Assembly (NCBI GenBank): GCA_028571685.1
Contig: CM053146.1
Span: forward strand, 114,241,431-114,305,430
Direction: 5' to 3'
DNA from: Heterohyrax brucei
Lineage: Eukaryota; Chordata; Mammalia; Hyracoidea; Procaviidae
Length of the DNA: 64,000 bases
Part shown: positions 33,628 to 44,720 of the stretch, one piece after another
Layout: the number at the start of each line of letters is the position of its first letter
Numbering within the stretch: the first letter of the stretch is position 1
Notes under the pieces: generated by a model
Databases searched by the model: none
What the model was told of the DNA's origin: nothing
Seen by the model: the letters and a program-made list of their open reading frames with translations, nothing else
Translations under genes and position numbers: made by a program

Positions 33628-36340
33628 GTTGGTCTAGGTAATCTGTGGACGTATAAATTCTTAATAGTCTTTGGACTAACATGTCTACCAGTCAAGGCCT
33701 GAAATTTACAGTTTTTTTGAGGGAGAAGATTGCTTTGGTTTGAAAAGCTGTTTAAAAATAAGGTTGTAGTACAAATTCTTCAGGCTTTCACTTATTTTTC
33801 TCAAAGTAATTATTTTACTATGGAGATAGATCTTTTTTTCTGAAATTTGTTCATAAATTAGTGAATTTTCAGGCTACACAGCAAATTAGTGGAATGACTT
33901 TAAGCTGGGAAATTTAAACTCATTTTTCATTTATCCACACAGTTAGATTCCAAAGACCAGTTTGTTATGTGAAAATTGGTGTTACATGACAATGGAGGAT
34001 GCCTGCATTATTAATAGCTGCCAAATTACATCATGGCTTTACTGCCAAACCACTGACAGTCATGAAAACGCCAAGTTAACACATAACCATAATAACAGCA
34101 TTGATCTTTCCTCACACCTTAACAATTTTTACTGCCAAGCACATGTTATTAATGTGCAAAATAGTAGCTTTTTTAACATATCGTCATAAATGTGAAATGT
34201 CAGATAGCACAGCAGCTGATAAGTGAGGAGCAGCTTTATGTTGTCTTGCTTATAAACTTTCTGCTTGGAGATGCACAATAGTCGAGACATCATGCTGATC
34301 TTCCCAATCTACTATTCCTTTGGTACAGCAGCATTTCATTTTTCAGATTTCTTTAACTGAGGATTGAAAGCTCTAAGGAGCTTTAAGGTTCTAGATATTG
34401 TAGGTTTTAGAAAAGGAAGAGATCTTTGGAATCAGACAGTTCTCACCTTTCCATATTTTACAGTGTCTTCCGTGTATGTCCATTTAAGCTTTGTTTGACT
34501 GCTTACCAGGATGGAGTGCTACAGCTTCATCGTATAACTAATTTTACTCTGAAACAGCTCTGTTCTAAATACTTTTCTTACATTAAACTTAAATCTACCT
34601 CCTTGTTATCTGTGTCAACTTTTCGGAGTAGCACAGAACAAGCCAAATCTTCTATGTGGAGTCTCAGATGGCTATATAATTTTTACAAACTTATCTGTAA
34701 AAGTGCAACCAAAGAAAAATGCGGTAGGTGGGAAATTGAATAGTGTAACTCATCTAACTTAGATGAGCAGTGAGCATTTATCCCAGAGTAAGCAAGAGAT
34801 GGGAGACCCTGCTATTAGCTCTTTGGTCTCAGCTCTCATGTGCTTATGATAGCATATTAGGGCCTGAACGTGATTCTAAGTATTTAAGATAACAGTTTTT
34901 CACAAAAAATTGTCTCCAGAATAATCCAACTACTTCATTTGTTGTTCGACTGAAGCAGTGGTGTATCACTGTTCAATCCTAGATAAAAAAACAAGCAATA
35001 TTGTACTTACTGAGAGGTAGTACATTGGTTTCCAATATGATGTTTCCTTAAGGGATTTTCAAGGATAATTTTAAAAACAAGTGATTTTTATTTTACTTTA
35101 GTTGTAGATATCTTTTTTTTTTTTTTAGATCTGTTCATTGTGGCAGTATTTATTTTTAAGATGCTTTAATGAATTATTGGGTCGTAGAGATCTAGAATTA
35201 CTTTGTGTTGGACTGACTTTTTATCATCATGAAATGTACTTTCTATTTAGTAATTGTTTTCCTAAAGCTTTTATCTGATAGTAGTCCAACTGTACCAGCA
35301 CGTTCTTTCAGTAGAATCATAAATCTTTAGAGCTGGACATGACTTTAGGCATGAACTTACTCGCTTTTGTTTTATTTATAACTTGAAGTTTATTATTCTG
35401 TTTTTAAAAATCCCCAGGTGTTACTTTTCAACCCTTTAGAAACCTCATGGCTCCATGCTGGTTCTCCTGGATTTCTTTGCCAACACGTGTGATTGAAATG
35501 CCATCAGCTCATGTTTTCCCCTAAGCTTTATCTCCTCAAGCTGGCGCTTCATTGATCTATTTCAGGAAGGTGATGGCATGTTCTCAAGGCCTCCCTCAGA
35601 CCCTCTGTACCTTTTCTCCAAATGACCAATCAGGGTTGTCCTGTATTAGGCTTGATGTTTATTATAGCCTCTTTCTTGCTCTCTTTTAGTTGTCAGTGTT
35701 TCTCTGCTAGGCTTTGCTGGGGTTTCATTTTCCAGAACTCTTGGTCTTCTCTACTCTGCTCTATAGCTGACTTCTGAGACTGCTCTTTTCTGCTGCCTCA
35801 AACTGTCATCTCATAGACTCTGGCTACTGTCTTATCTGGGTTTGTTCTGGGGCATCTGGTTCTCTTTTGGTCCTAGGTAGAAGGGAGAATAACCTCAAAT
35901 AGTTGTGATATAAGTTATTAATTAAGTTTATGGGCTTATGCTTTTCATAATTCTCTATATAATTTCTAATGAGTCAAGCTTACACCCTACTCTTAGCAGG
36001 GGAAGCTTTTTCCACTTCTTTCCAAATACTTAATTCCATAAGAAATTGTATTATCTAGGTTTCTACACTTGTTTCTCTCCCTTGTGAAGCACTAGGCACA
36101 TTTATGAAAAGACTTTAGGGCTTCTATCATCACCCTCCCATGCCCTTTACTCTTGGATTTCCACATAGTGCATTGTGTAGACCATAGAGCTAGATTTACT
36201 AATGGTGACTTGTGGTGACTTGCTTGGGCCTATATACTTATGGATATACTTAAGGATAAAAAAGGATGAGATGTCTTACCCAGTTCCTAGCTTGTTGTTC
36301 TTTGTGTTAAACTCTTCATAATAAGATAAAAACTTAAGTT
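33628..36340. other. Intronic sequence with a possible conserved non-coding block
   Basis: No gene or repeat recognised. The part at 33955-34320 has balanced composition, is free of recognisable repeats, and contains homeobox-like ATTA motifs (GCATTATTAATAGCTGCC, TTATTAATGTGC). 35400-35880 is more CT-rich. A T run lies at 35111-35126. Confidence 0.35.
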
Positions 36341-36349
36341 AAAAAGAAG

Positions 36350-36535
36350 CACCTTGGCTGTGACATTCATTAAGCATTTGAACTTGGGTAAATGAATTCA
36401 TCTATCCATGTCTGGGTTTCCTCATTTGTAAATGAGGTTGATAACTGCTTCACAAGGCTAAATGGATTAGCTCAGGATACTTAGCTAAGAATAAATGAGT
36501 TAATCATATAATATACACAGTATAGTACCTGGTCA
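36350..36535 (+). mobile_element. MIR SINE
   Basis: TGGGTTTCCTCATTTGTAAA, then GAGGTTGATAACTGCTTCAC, the region CTAAATGGATTAGCTCAGGA and a tail with AGTATAGTACCTGGTCAGTG. This is the ordered MIR core and tail. Confidence 0.75.
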
Positions 36536-36540
36536 GTGTT

Positions 36541-36630
36541 ACTGTTTTTGTTGTGTGCCATGCAGTCAATTCTTACTTGAACTATATAGAAGAGTAGAAC
36601 TACTACATAGGGTTTTCTAACTTTAAAGAA
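36541..36630 (-). mobile_element. AfroSINE-like SINE, tail half
   Basis: GTGTGCCATGCAGTCAATTC, then AGAGTAGAACTACTACATAG and GGGTTTTCTAACTTT; the head is missing. Confidence 0.7.
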
Positions 36631-38356
36631 AAAAAAACAAAACAAAAAACAGCTCTGTGATAATGAAGATGATAACATCTATTATATGAATATATCCTAC
36701 TGAATTGGCAAAGTTAAATTCTGCAAAGAAAATGTAATTTTTCCATGAAATATCATTTTATAGTTGTCCTGTGTTTTAATGGAGTAATGGTGTTCTTGTG
36801 AAATCATTAAACCTCTAAAAAACTAACAATATTTTTGAGCACTGTAGCTGCTACGATTGGTAGACATAGTCCTTCTCCATCCATTGGCTTTTGCTTTGCA
36901 GTGCTCATCTCTCTTTGGGACCTGGCTGCCATTGCTATTTTTTTCTTCTGGGACTGCAGGCTTTTTGCTTAGAAATTTCTAGATTTTCTTCCCTTGTTTT
37001 CTGATTATTGGCACAGTCTCAGTGTTTAGTAGTCTCAGCATAATAGTATCTGGTTTCCTGGTCTGTTCCTGTAGGTATGCCAGATAGAAGATTATAGTTC
37101 TTTTAAGCTTGGGTTAATATAAAGTTTCAAAGATATAGGGTGAGAAACCTTGCCTCTGTCAGTCTGTTGTATTCTGGTGGCTTGTGTACTGTTGTGATGC
37201 TAGAAGGTATACCACCAGTGTTTGGAATACCAGTGGGATCACTCTTGTGGACGGGTTTCAGTGAAGTACATAGACTAAGACAGTCTAGGAAGAAGGACCT
37301 GGTGGTCTACTTCTGAAAAAAATGAGTCAGTGAAAACCTTGTGAGTAGTATTGGATCACTGTTTGATGCAGTGTAGGAAGATGAGACCCTCAGGTTGGAA
37401 GGCACTCAAAGAGTGAATAAGAACCACCTCCTCAAAAGAGACTCAACTTTAATGACATAGATGAAATTAAGTTTTTAGGATCTTTGTTAACTGAAATGAC
37501 ACAACTCACAATCAGAAGAGACAGTTGTAAATATCCCTTAAGAGGAACACAGAGTGTACAAAGTATGACTGTAGGAAAATTGGAATTAAAAATGCTGAGC
37601 AGAAGATTTCAAAGAACAGCTCGAGAAAATAAGTAAAATATAGTGAAATAGGTCTCAAATTAGAACAAAAGGGTAGAACATGTACTGTATTTTTGAAGCT
37701 GAAAGTACTGAAGAAAAAAATGTAAGGCTCAACTTGCAGTATTAAAGAGTTGCAATTAAATGACAAGGTATCCAAAGAAGATGGAGGGAATAATACAGAG
37801 TTACTGTACCAAAAAGAATTGATTGAGATTGGTTGATGTTCAACCATTCCAGCAAGTATCGTATGCTGATGGAAGAAGTCCAAGCTGCACTGAAGGCATT
37901 GTTGAAAGACACAATAATCCAGGAATTTATGAAACACTAACTGAGATGTTTCAACAAATGGATGTAGTGATGGAAGTTCTCAATCATCTCTGCCAAGAAA
38001 TTTGGAAGACAGCTGTCTGGCCAACCAACTGGAAGAAATCCATATTTGTGCTAATTCCAAAGAAAGGTGATCTAACAGTATGTGGAAATTATCAAAAAAT
38101 ATCATAAATATCAAACCTGTAAAATTTTGCTAAAAATCATTCAGAAGCAATTGCAGTGGTTAGTCTACAGAGAACTGCCAGAAATTCCATCCAGGTTAAA
38201 AAGAAAACATGAAATGAAAAATATCATTGCTGATGTCAGATAGGTCTTGTCTGAAAGCAGAGAATACCAGAAAGATGTTTACTTGTGTTTTTTTTTTTTG
38301 GCTAAAAAGCATTTGATTTTGTGAACAATAACAAATTATAGATAACATTGTGAAAA

Positions 38357-38596
38357 ATGGAAATTCCAGAACACTTAATTGTGCTCCTTAGGAACCTGTA
38401 CATAGACCAAGAGGCAGCAAGTCATATAGAACAAGGGAATACTACACAGTTTAAAATTAGGAAAGGTGTGCATAGTGGTTATATTCTTTCACCATACTTA
38501 CTCAGTCTGTATGCTAAGCTAAGGATTCAAGAAGCCAGACTGTGTGAAGAAGAAAGGGATGTCAGGATTGGAGGAGGATACATTAACAAGCCATGA
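38357..38596 (+). pseudogene. RTE reverse transcriptase fragment
   Basis: An 80-codon open stretch with the order RNLYIDQEAA, EQGNTTQFKI, KGVHSGYILSPYL. It is a piece of the RTE RT palm. The family GVRQGC motif reads GVHSGY here and the frame ends before the YADD box, so it cannot encode an active enzyme. Confidence 0.8.
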
Positions 38597-39135
38597 TACA
38601 GAGATGACATAACCTTGCTTGTTGAAAGTAAAGCTGACTGAAAGCACTTACTGGTGAAGATCAAAGGCCCTCAGTGTGGATTACACCTCAACATAAAGAA
38701 AATAAAAATCCTTGCACCTTGGCTAGTAAGCAACTTCATGGTAGATAAAGTGTTCAATTTGTCAAGGATTTCACTTTACTTATACTCACAGTAAAGACTC
38801 ATGGAAGTAACTAGTCAAGAAGTCAAATGGTGCTTTGTATTGTACAAATCTGCAGCAGAAATGCTTTTTAAAGTGTTCAAAGTAAAGATGCCACTTTAAG
38901 GATGAAGGCGTGCCTGATCTAAGCCATGGTATTTTCAGTCCCCTTGTACATAAATTTAATGAAAGCTGGATAGTGGATAAGGACGACTGAAGAAGAGTTG
39001 ATGTCTTTGAATTATGGTGATACTGAAGAATATTGAGTATACTGTGGACTAACAGAAGACTGAACAAATCTATTTTGGAACAAGTATAGTCAACATGCTC
39101 ATTTGAAACATGCAAGGGTGGTAAGACTTTATCCC

Positions 39136-39145
39136 CCATACTTTG
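39136..39145. repeat. Candidate target-site duplication, left copy
   Basis: CCATACTTTG before the L1 fragment matches CACATACTTTGG at 39706-39717 after it. In the intact RTE (compare 47560-47575) the sequence is ACATACTTTGGACATG once. Confidence 0.65.
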
Positions 39146-39705
39146 TTTACTTTTTACTTTGTGTTTTAGTTGAAAGTTTACTGTTCAAGTCAGTTTCTCA
39201 TGTAAAAACATACATTCTGTTATGTTACTGTAGCTCCTCTCCCTACCCTGTGACAGCACATTCCTGCTTTCTACCCTGTATTTCCCATGTGTATTCAACT
39301 AGCTCCTGTGCTCCTCTGTCTTCTCATCTCACCTCTGGACAGGAGCTGTCCAGTTAGTTGTCTGTAACTACTTAAGCCAGGAAGCACACTCTTCACCAGT
39401 GTCGTTTTATGTCTTATATACTAGTTAAGTCTTTGTCTGAGGGGTTGGCTTTGGGAATGATTTCAATTCTGGGCTAGTAGAGAGTCTGGAGACCATTTCT
39501 TTCAAGGACTCTCCAGTCTGTCAAACCATGAAGTCTGGTCTTTATACTGGAGTTTGAGTTCTTCATCCCACATTTCTTCCATTCCATCAGGGACACTTTG
39601 TTGAGTTCCCCCTTTAGGGTGGTCATTAGTGGTAGGTGGACACCATCTAGTTCTTTCAGTCTCATGCTGATGGTTGTCGCTGGTTTTTGTGGGCCTTTCT
39701 GATCT
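39146..39705 (-). mobile_element. L1 3' UTR fragment (antisense) inside the RTE
   Basis: About 560 bp of L1 3' UTR read backwards: TACCCTGTGACAGCACATTC, CAGCTCCTGTGCTC-like text at 39302, TTGAGTTCCCCCTTTAGGGT, ACACCATCTAGTTCTTTCAG. It is 5'-truncated with no ORF2, and has a TTTACTTTTTACTTT edge on the poly(A) side. Confidence 0.82.
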
Positions 39706-39905
39706 CACATACTTTGGACATGTTATTGGAAAGCACCAGCCTCTTGATAAAGGCATCATATTTGGTAAAGTAGAGGGTCAGTGAAAAACAGGAAGACCCT
39801 CAGTGAGCTGTACTGACAGTGACTGAAACAGTAAGCTCAAGCATTACACTGATTATGAAGATGGCACAAAATGGGGCAGTGTTTTGTTCTGTTGTACATA
39901 AGGTT
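39706..39905 (+). mobile_element. RTE-type LINE copy (sense), 3' part
   Basis: Resumes with CACATACTTTGGACATGTTA and ends GTTTTGTTCTGTTGTACATA. It aligns by eye to 47560-47755 of the other sense copy. A SINE tail then follows directly. Confidence 0.8.
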
Positions 39906-39985
39906 ACCATGGAGCAGTTCTACTTTGTCTGTAGGATTGCTGTGAGTCAGAATCAATTCAGTGGCAGTGGATTTTTTTTTTGTTT
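39906..39985 (+). mobile_element. AfroSINE tail fused to the RTE end
   Basis: GGAGCAGTTCTACTTTGTCT, ATTGCTGTGAGTCAGAATCA, then TTCAGTGGCAGTGG and a T run. This is the SINE's 3' half without its tRNA-like head, joined to the RTE at a point where both families read close to CTATG. Confidence 0.75.
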
Positions 39986-42061
39986 TTTTGCAACTGTCTT
40001 CTTAATGCAATTTTTGTTTTTATTTTAGTTTCCTCAGTCCATTATGATAGACTAGTGTATTTTAGTTTTGAAGTTTTAGAAGTATTTATGTTAACTATAT
40101 TATTTAAAAAACTTAGAAGAAGTAGAGGAAATACAAGTTTTTAAAAAATATTTTAATGGTCCTTGGCATCTATGTAATACTTATTGCATTGCAGTATGAA
40201 CACACATACAAGAGATTTTCAAAATAATTTTAAAATTATACATATTATAGATATTTGTCCAGAATAAAGGCTGAGTAAAGTCATGATCATGAAACTTTTT
40301 TTTCAAGTGATTGTGTTCACACACATGGGAACATCTTTTCATGTTTCATCACTTTATTCTTGATCTTGATAACACCAAATAGGTAAAATGCGGACTGTTC
40401 ACTGGAATGTAATGGTTGAAATTTTTGCATGCATAAAAGTGTCATGATAAATTTATGGTCTTGTAATGACTGAAGTCAGCTAGTATTGTTTGTATATATT
40501 TATGTGATCTGTAGCACCATGGCCAAAAGATCATGGGCTCAAGATCATTGTTGGTATAAACTCAGTTTGTTGATTTTCTTCTCTTGGTTGTGTAAAATAT
40601 TAACCCTGAGGGTGTTTTTATGTGGCTGTCTGTTTTTGTTCAGAATTAAGCATACCTGTCCTTAGCCCGCTGCTTTTTTCTTTGGTGCCTGTGGAATGAC
40701 AGCATTGCTGTGGAGTAAGTAGAGTCAAAACCACGAAGTCTGTATTCCAGCATCTTGTATTCCCCTAAATTGTTTTTCCTTGTCAAATATATGATTCTAT
40801 ATCAAGTTACTTTTTTACTTGTTAATTCTGTAAAAGCTTTAAGGTTTGTACTATTTTGAATTACATTAGAAATAGATGTCTTAATTTCAATTCCTATGCC
40901 TTATTTTAAAGAATATTTTGGGTCCCACATGTCACTTAATGATTCCATCTTGTTTCCACTCACCAGCTACTTGGTGTGCTATTGATCAGACCCAATACCT
41001 TGCTGTTTCCTGAGTTTTTGTAGTTTGAACCAGACTCTTTGGTGTTCCTACCTCTAGACTGGGGGGAGAGGTGCTTTAACTTTTATGGTACTTGTTAGGG
41101 GTAATTATTTACCTGTGTTTTAGGTGATAAAATCTACTTTCACACTATGAGCATAAGAAACACAGCAGACAACTTAAATGTCTGCTTTTAAGTAATCAAA
41201 TAAATCTATGTCTATATATAACTAAATATAAAGCAGTCTCTTTGTAATACACTCTTTTTTTTTTTTTAATAAAGATGGTCAAAATCAACATGTTCTACAG
41301 AGCTAAAATATATCAGAAACTAACTCAGTGGAACTAACTCAGTGAAAATTTATAGAAATTAATTAACTGAAGTCTTTTTTATAGACAGGCTATTTTTATT
41401 TTTTTAAAAAAACCATCTAGATCAGAAGTCCTGCATACATTTGAAGAAATATGTTGGCTGTGGCATGGCTAGAGCAAGAAAATTTAATTCCTAGAGATTA
41501 CTAGGTGAGTTCTTTTTTTTCTCCCCCAAAGTCTAGTAGCCATTACAGTCTGTTGTATATCCTTTCTATTTGAAATCTAGCTGATTGTCCTTGTCTTTCA
41601 TAGTGCAGGCACCTCGAGTTGGCAGAGATCTCTTGATAAGGATTTCAGTGATGGGAGTCCTGTGATTGTCTTACCTTGTTATACACAAACACAGCTCATG
41701 TTTGTGCCACCTCTACCTGGGCAACAGACTCAGGCATTTAAAGATTTCCTAATAAATGATTACTGTTTCCATCTGTAAGCCTAGTATTTGAAGCAGATGA
41801 ACATCTTTTCATTTTACTTGAAATTGCTCTTTAGTACTCTACAGGAAAGTTAATTTTGAAATACCCAAAGTGTAGCTCAATAGAATTCCTTCAGAGTCTT
41901 CAGGCCTGTTACTTTATCAGGATGGGCTACTTGAAAGCTATGTACTTGGGCTACATTTCAGTAACCCTCTGAGTAGACATATTAATGAATTATTATTTAA
42001 TAGTATGCCCTCACCTCTTATCAGATGTCAGTTGAAGAGAAGACTGTATGACAACTCTATT
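39986..42061. other. Intronic sequence, nothing recognised
   Basis: AT-rich unique-looking sequence. A T run lies at 41252-41268. I see no exon and no named repeat. Confidence 0.45.
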
Positions 42062-42092
42062 AGTCAAAAGCCAAGTGCCGTTGAGTCGCCTT
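42062..42092 (-). mobile_element. Ultra-short SINE/RTE tail fragment
   Basis: AGCCAAGTGCCGTTGAGTCG, the tail core seen also at 21836, 59690 and 61754, without a SINE body. Confidence 0.55.
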
Positions 42093-43243
42093 TTCTATTG
42101 GCCTTCGTAAAATTGCAGTTGAATTCTGTGGTTTATGCTAGTTCTTAACCTCTGTAAAGATTCATCTGGTAAAGTGTTGGATTTTATCCTAGAAAAATTT
42201 CCATCTCTTTTCAGGAACTGGTATCTGTTTCTTTATTGCATACTGAGTGCTTTATGCCTGAGAAATGTCTCACTTTTGAGATGCTTTATAGGAAGTATAG
42301 TACCAAATTGATTATAGCTTGGATTTTCTAGTAAAGTCCTTACCAATCATCTTTATTTAATTCATTTGTTCCTGGTCTTGTTCAGTTGTTTGAATGGTTC
42401 ACTTGGAAATCTTTCAGGAAAGAGACAGTATATAAAAAATTAATGAAATAGATAATTTTTTCTAAGTTCTAGTATCATACTATCTACATAACAGATTGCA
42501 AATTGCAAAAATTATTCTTTTTCATAAGGCTTATTGACTTTTTTTTTAAAAAGAAATATCGTAAATCACTACCCAATTTAGTGAACCTTCTGTTCAACTT
42601 TGAACATAATTCAGAATTATAGCCATGCTCCAGGAAATGGAGACTGATTCTGGAGCTCTTCCTTGGGGTTTATTTCATTGCAGCTCTTACAGTTGAGGAT
42701 GCACGCAGAGTGTGCAGGATTTAAAAAAGTAAGATTGGTGGTCACCCATTCCATTTATACATTCCAAAGTGAGAGCCATTGCAATAACAAATTTCTACTT
42801 CTTGACCTCGCTCCCCAGTTGCACCCCTCCCCCCCCATAGCTTTATGATCTTGGTTTACAATTCTGTCATCAGTTTCAGAAAATATCCACAAGGACATAA
42901 TTCTTTTGCTAAATATCCTTGAGTTCTCTGAACTTGGAGGTAGTAAGAAATTCCTTAAATATACTTTTCAAATTGTTGGAGCAATTTAGTTTTGTATTGC
43001 AATTTATCTTCCAGAAAAATCGATGAAATATATATACTTTGATTTAATGATTTATGTTGAATAGGATCAAAAATGCCAAATACTTATCCAAATAAATTGA
43101 TAACGTATGTTTTGGATGTTTGAAAATTTTATGGTAACTTGATCATATTTTTAGTAAGCCCATTCATTTATTTTCTTTAAAGCTAAAACATATTTACCTT
43201 TTCAAAGGTTGAGTCATAAAACGTATTGATTGTTCTGCCACAG
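42093..43243. other. PARD3B intron upstream of the exon
   Basis: Unique-looking, AT-rich intron up to the acceptor. The last 30 bp before the exon read GTATTGATTGTTCTGCCACAG with a modest pyrimidine tract and a CAG acceptor at 43241-43243. Confidence 0.6.
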
Positions 43244-43345
43244 GATCCTGGTTACTGGGTGAAGATTCATCATTTAGAATACACGGATGGAGGAATCCTG
43301 GATCCAGATGATGTCTTGGCAGATGTTGTTGAAGACAAAGATAAG
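43244..43345 (+). CDS. PARD3B: PARD3B internal coding exon (N-terminal domain)
   Basis: A 102-bp exon, open in the frame starting at its first base, giving 34 residues that begin DPGYWVKIHHLEYTDGG and end VLADVVEDKDK. This is the N-terminal (CR1, PB1-like) oligomerisation domain of PARD3B, the paralogue of the PAR-3 cell-polarity scaffold that acts at epithelial junctions. From memory it corresponds to about residues 41-74, and it matches PARD3B far better than PARD3 (DPNYWIQVHRLEHGDGG). It starts after CAG (43241-43243) and ends AAG followed by GTAGAG, so it is phase 0-0. The preceding exon (residues 1-40) and the following one are not in the window. The donor lacks the usual G at +5. Confidence 0.93.
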
Positions 43346-44004
43346 GTAGAGGACTCTAAAAATGTTTCTCATTGTTTTCCTCTGTAGAGCTGCATATTTT
43401 CTAGAGATTGAAATCCTTACCAAATTCATATACCATCTGTTCAGATTTCACCTAGACAGCCCATAAATCATAGTTCTTCATCAGATATTGGGAACATCTC
43501 TGTCAAGTTTTGGGAATCTGTTCATGGTGGCCTAATTAGCAGCCACTTCATTCCCCAGAGTTCCCGATACGTCTTCGTAAATCAGTGTCAACTGCTGAGG
43601 CTGTTGGAGTTCTCACCACTACTGCTGACTGCAGAGTTGATTCCTGGACCTTGCTAAATAATAAACTTAATGCCTGAGGTTAGAGCATGTTTCAGAGTTG
43701 GAATACATTGAGGAAAAAGTCTTATGAAGAACTATGATGAAAATTATTTTCTTAAAGTAACTGGTGGAGTATTGTCTTATTTTCATTACTAAAGCAAAAA
43801 GCAGTAAATTGAATATTCCAAAATCTTAGCTTATGTTCCGCCGCCTACATAAAAATAATCTCACTGCAAATTGGATATTTTCTGTGATAAAAACCCAAGA
43901 AAGGTGTAGAAGTAAACTATTCAGGTTACTGCTGTTGAAATACGTTGTTTATCACTAACTTTTGTGATGGGCTTTGGAATGGCTCATAAAAACAACAATG
44001 ACAT
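43346..44004. other. PARD3B downstream intron, start
   Basis: Begins with the GTAGAG donor. Unique-looking sequence follows, without recognised repeats up to the SINE at 44005. Confidence 0.6.
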
Positions 44005-44210
44005 AGAAAACAAATCCAATACTGTCGATTGGATTTGTACTCATAATACCCCTGCAGGACAGCGTAGAGTTGCCCCCATGGCATTTCCGAGGCTGTAATC
44101 TTTACGGGAGCAGACTGCTGTATCTTTCTCCTGTGGAGTGGCAAGTGGGTTAGAATCACTGACCTTTAGGTTAGCAGCCAAGCACCTAGCCACTGCACCA
44201 CTAGGGCTCC
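44005..44210 (-). mobile_element. AfroSINE-like SINE, long variant
   Basis: Tail with CTGTCGATTGGATTTGTACT, middle TTGCCCCCATGGCATTTCCG, the long-variant block GCAGACTGCTGTATCTTTCT, B-box-side GTTAGAATCACTGACCTTTA and a head ending GCACCACTAGGGCTCC. Confidence 0.88.
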
Positions 44211-44539
44211 TTCAACGGCTAATGTGTCCTGCAAAGTTGACTTACAACCCTATCAGAGAGATCCTTGCTTCTGAGATTTCTTCCACAGTGCATCCTTAGT
44301 GCTCTTTGTTAGTTTGTGTTTGTAAACATGATTATATTTTTCTGCAGTCTCAGGTTATGTGTGTATGTATGTGTATCTGTCTTTTAACCAGTTGGGCAGG
44401 AATATAAATAAGTGATTGATAGAACTTGGGAAATTTTATATTTTTCCTGTTGTTTAGGATACTTACAGACTGTTGATATTGACATTCATCTTTACAGACA
44501 TTCTGTAAAGGGGTTTTTCATATTTCCTGGTGGAAATCC

Positions 44540-44720
44540 ACCATGGTTTGCTCTGCATTGTTTAGCCATTTCATAAGGGACTTCTCTCCCCAGCTAGATT
44601 GTAAGCTTTTAGAAGATAGGGATCAGGAAAGCTTTGTTTTTTGTGTGTTCCTTTTATTAATAGCATCCAGTATAATATCTTACACAAACCTGAGAACATT
44701 TACTGAATCAATGATTGAAA
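44540..44720 (+). mobile_element. L2 LINE 3' end
   Basis: CTAGATTGTAAGCTTTTAGA, then a block with ATAGGGATCAGG and TAGCATCCAGTATAATATCT, and a tail GAACATTTACTGAATCAATG. This is the standard L2 3' end order. Confidence 0.7.

Larger units (their letters stand above)
37150..39145 (+). mobile_element. RTE-type LINE copy (sense), endonuclease deleted
   Basis: The 5' region is present (AAGAAGGACCTGGTGGTCTA, GAAGGCACTCAAAGAGTGA) up to the start of the endonuclease frame near 37550 (AGTGTACAAAGTATGACTG). After about 37570 the endonuclease is gone and the element resumes in the RT: 37823-38107 (WPTNWKKSIFVLIPKKGD) and 38357-38596 (KGVHSGYILSPYLLSLYAK, the 'GVRQGCILSP' RT block with changes). An L1 3' fragment interrupts it at 39146 and it resumes at 39706. 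Confidence 0.82.
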
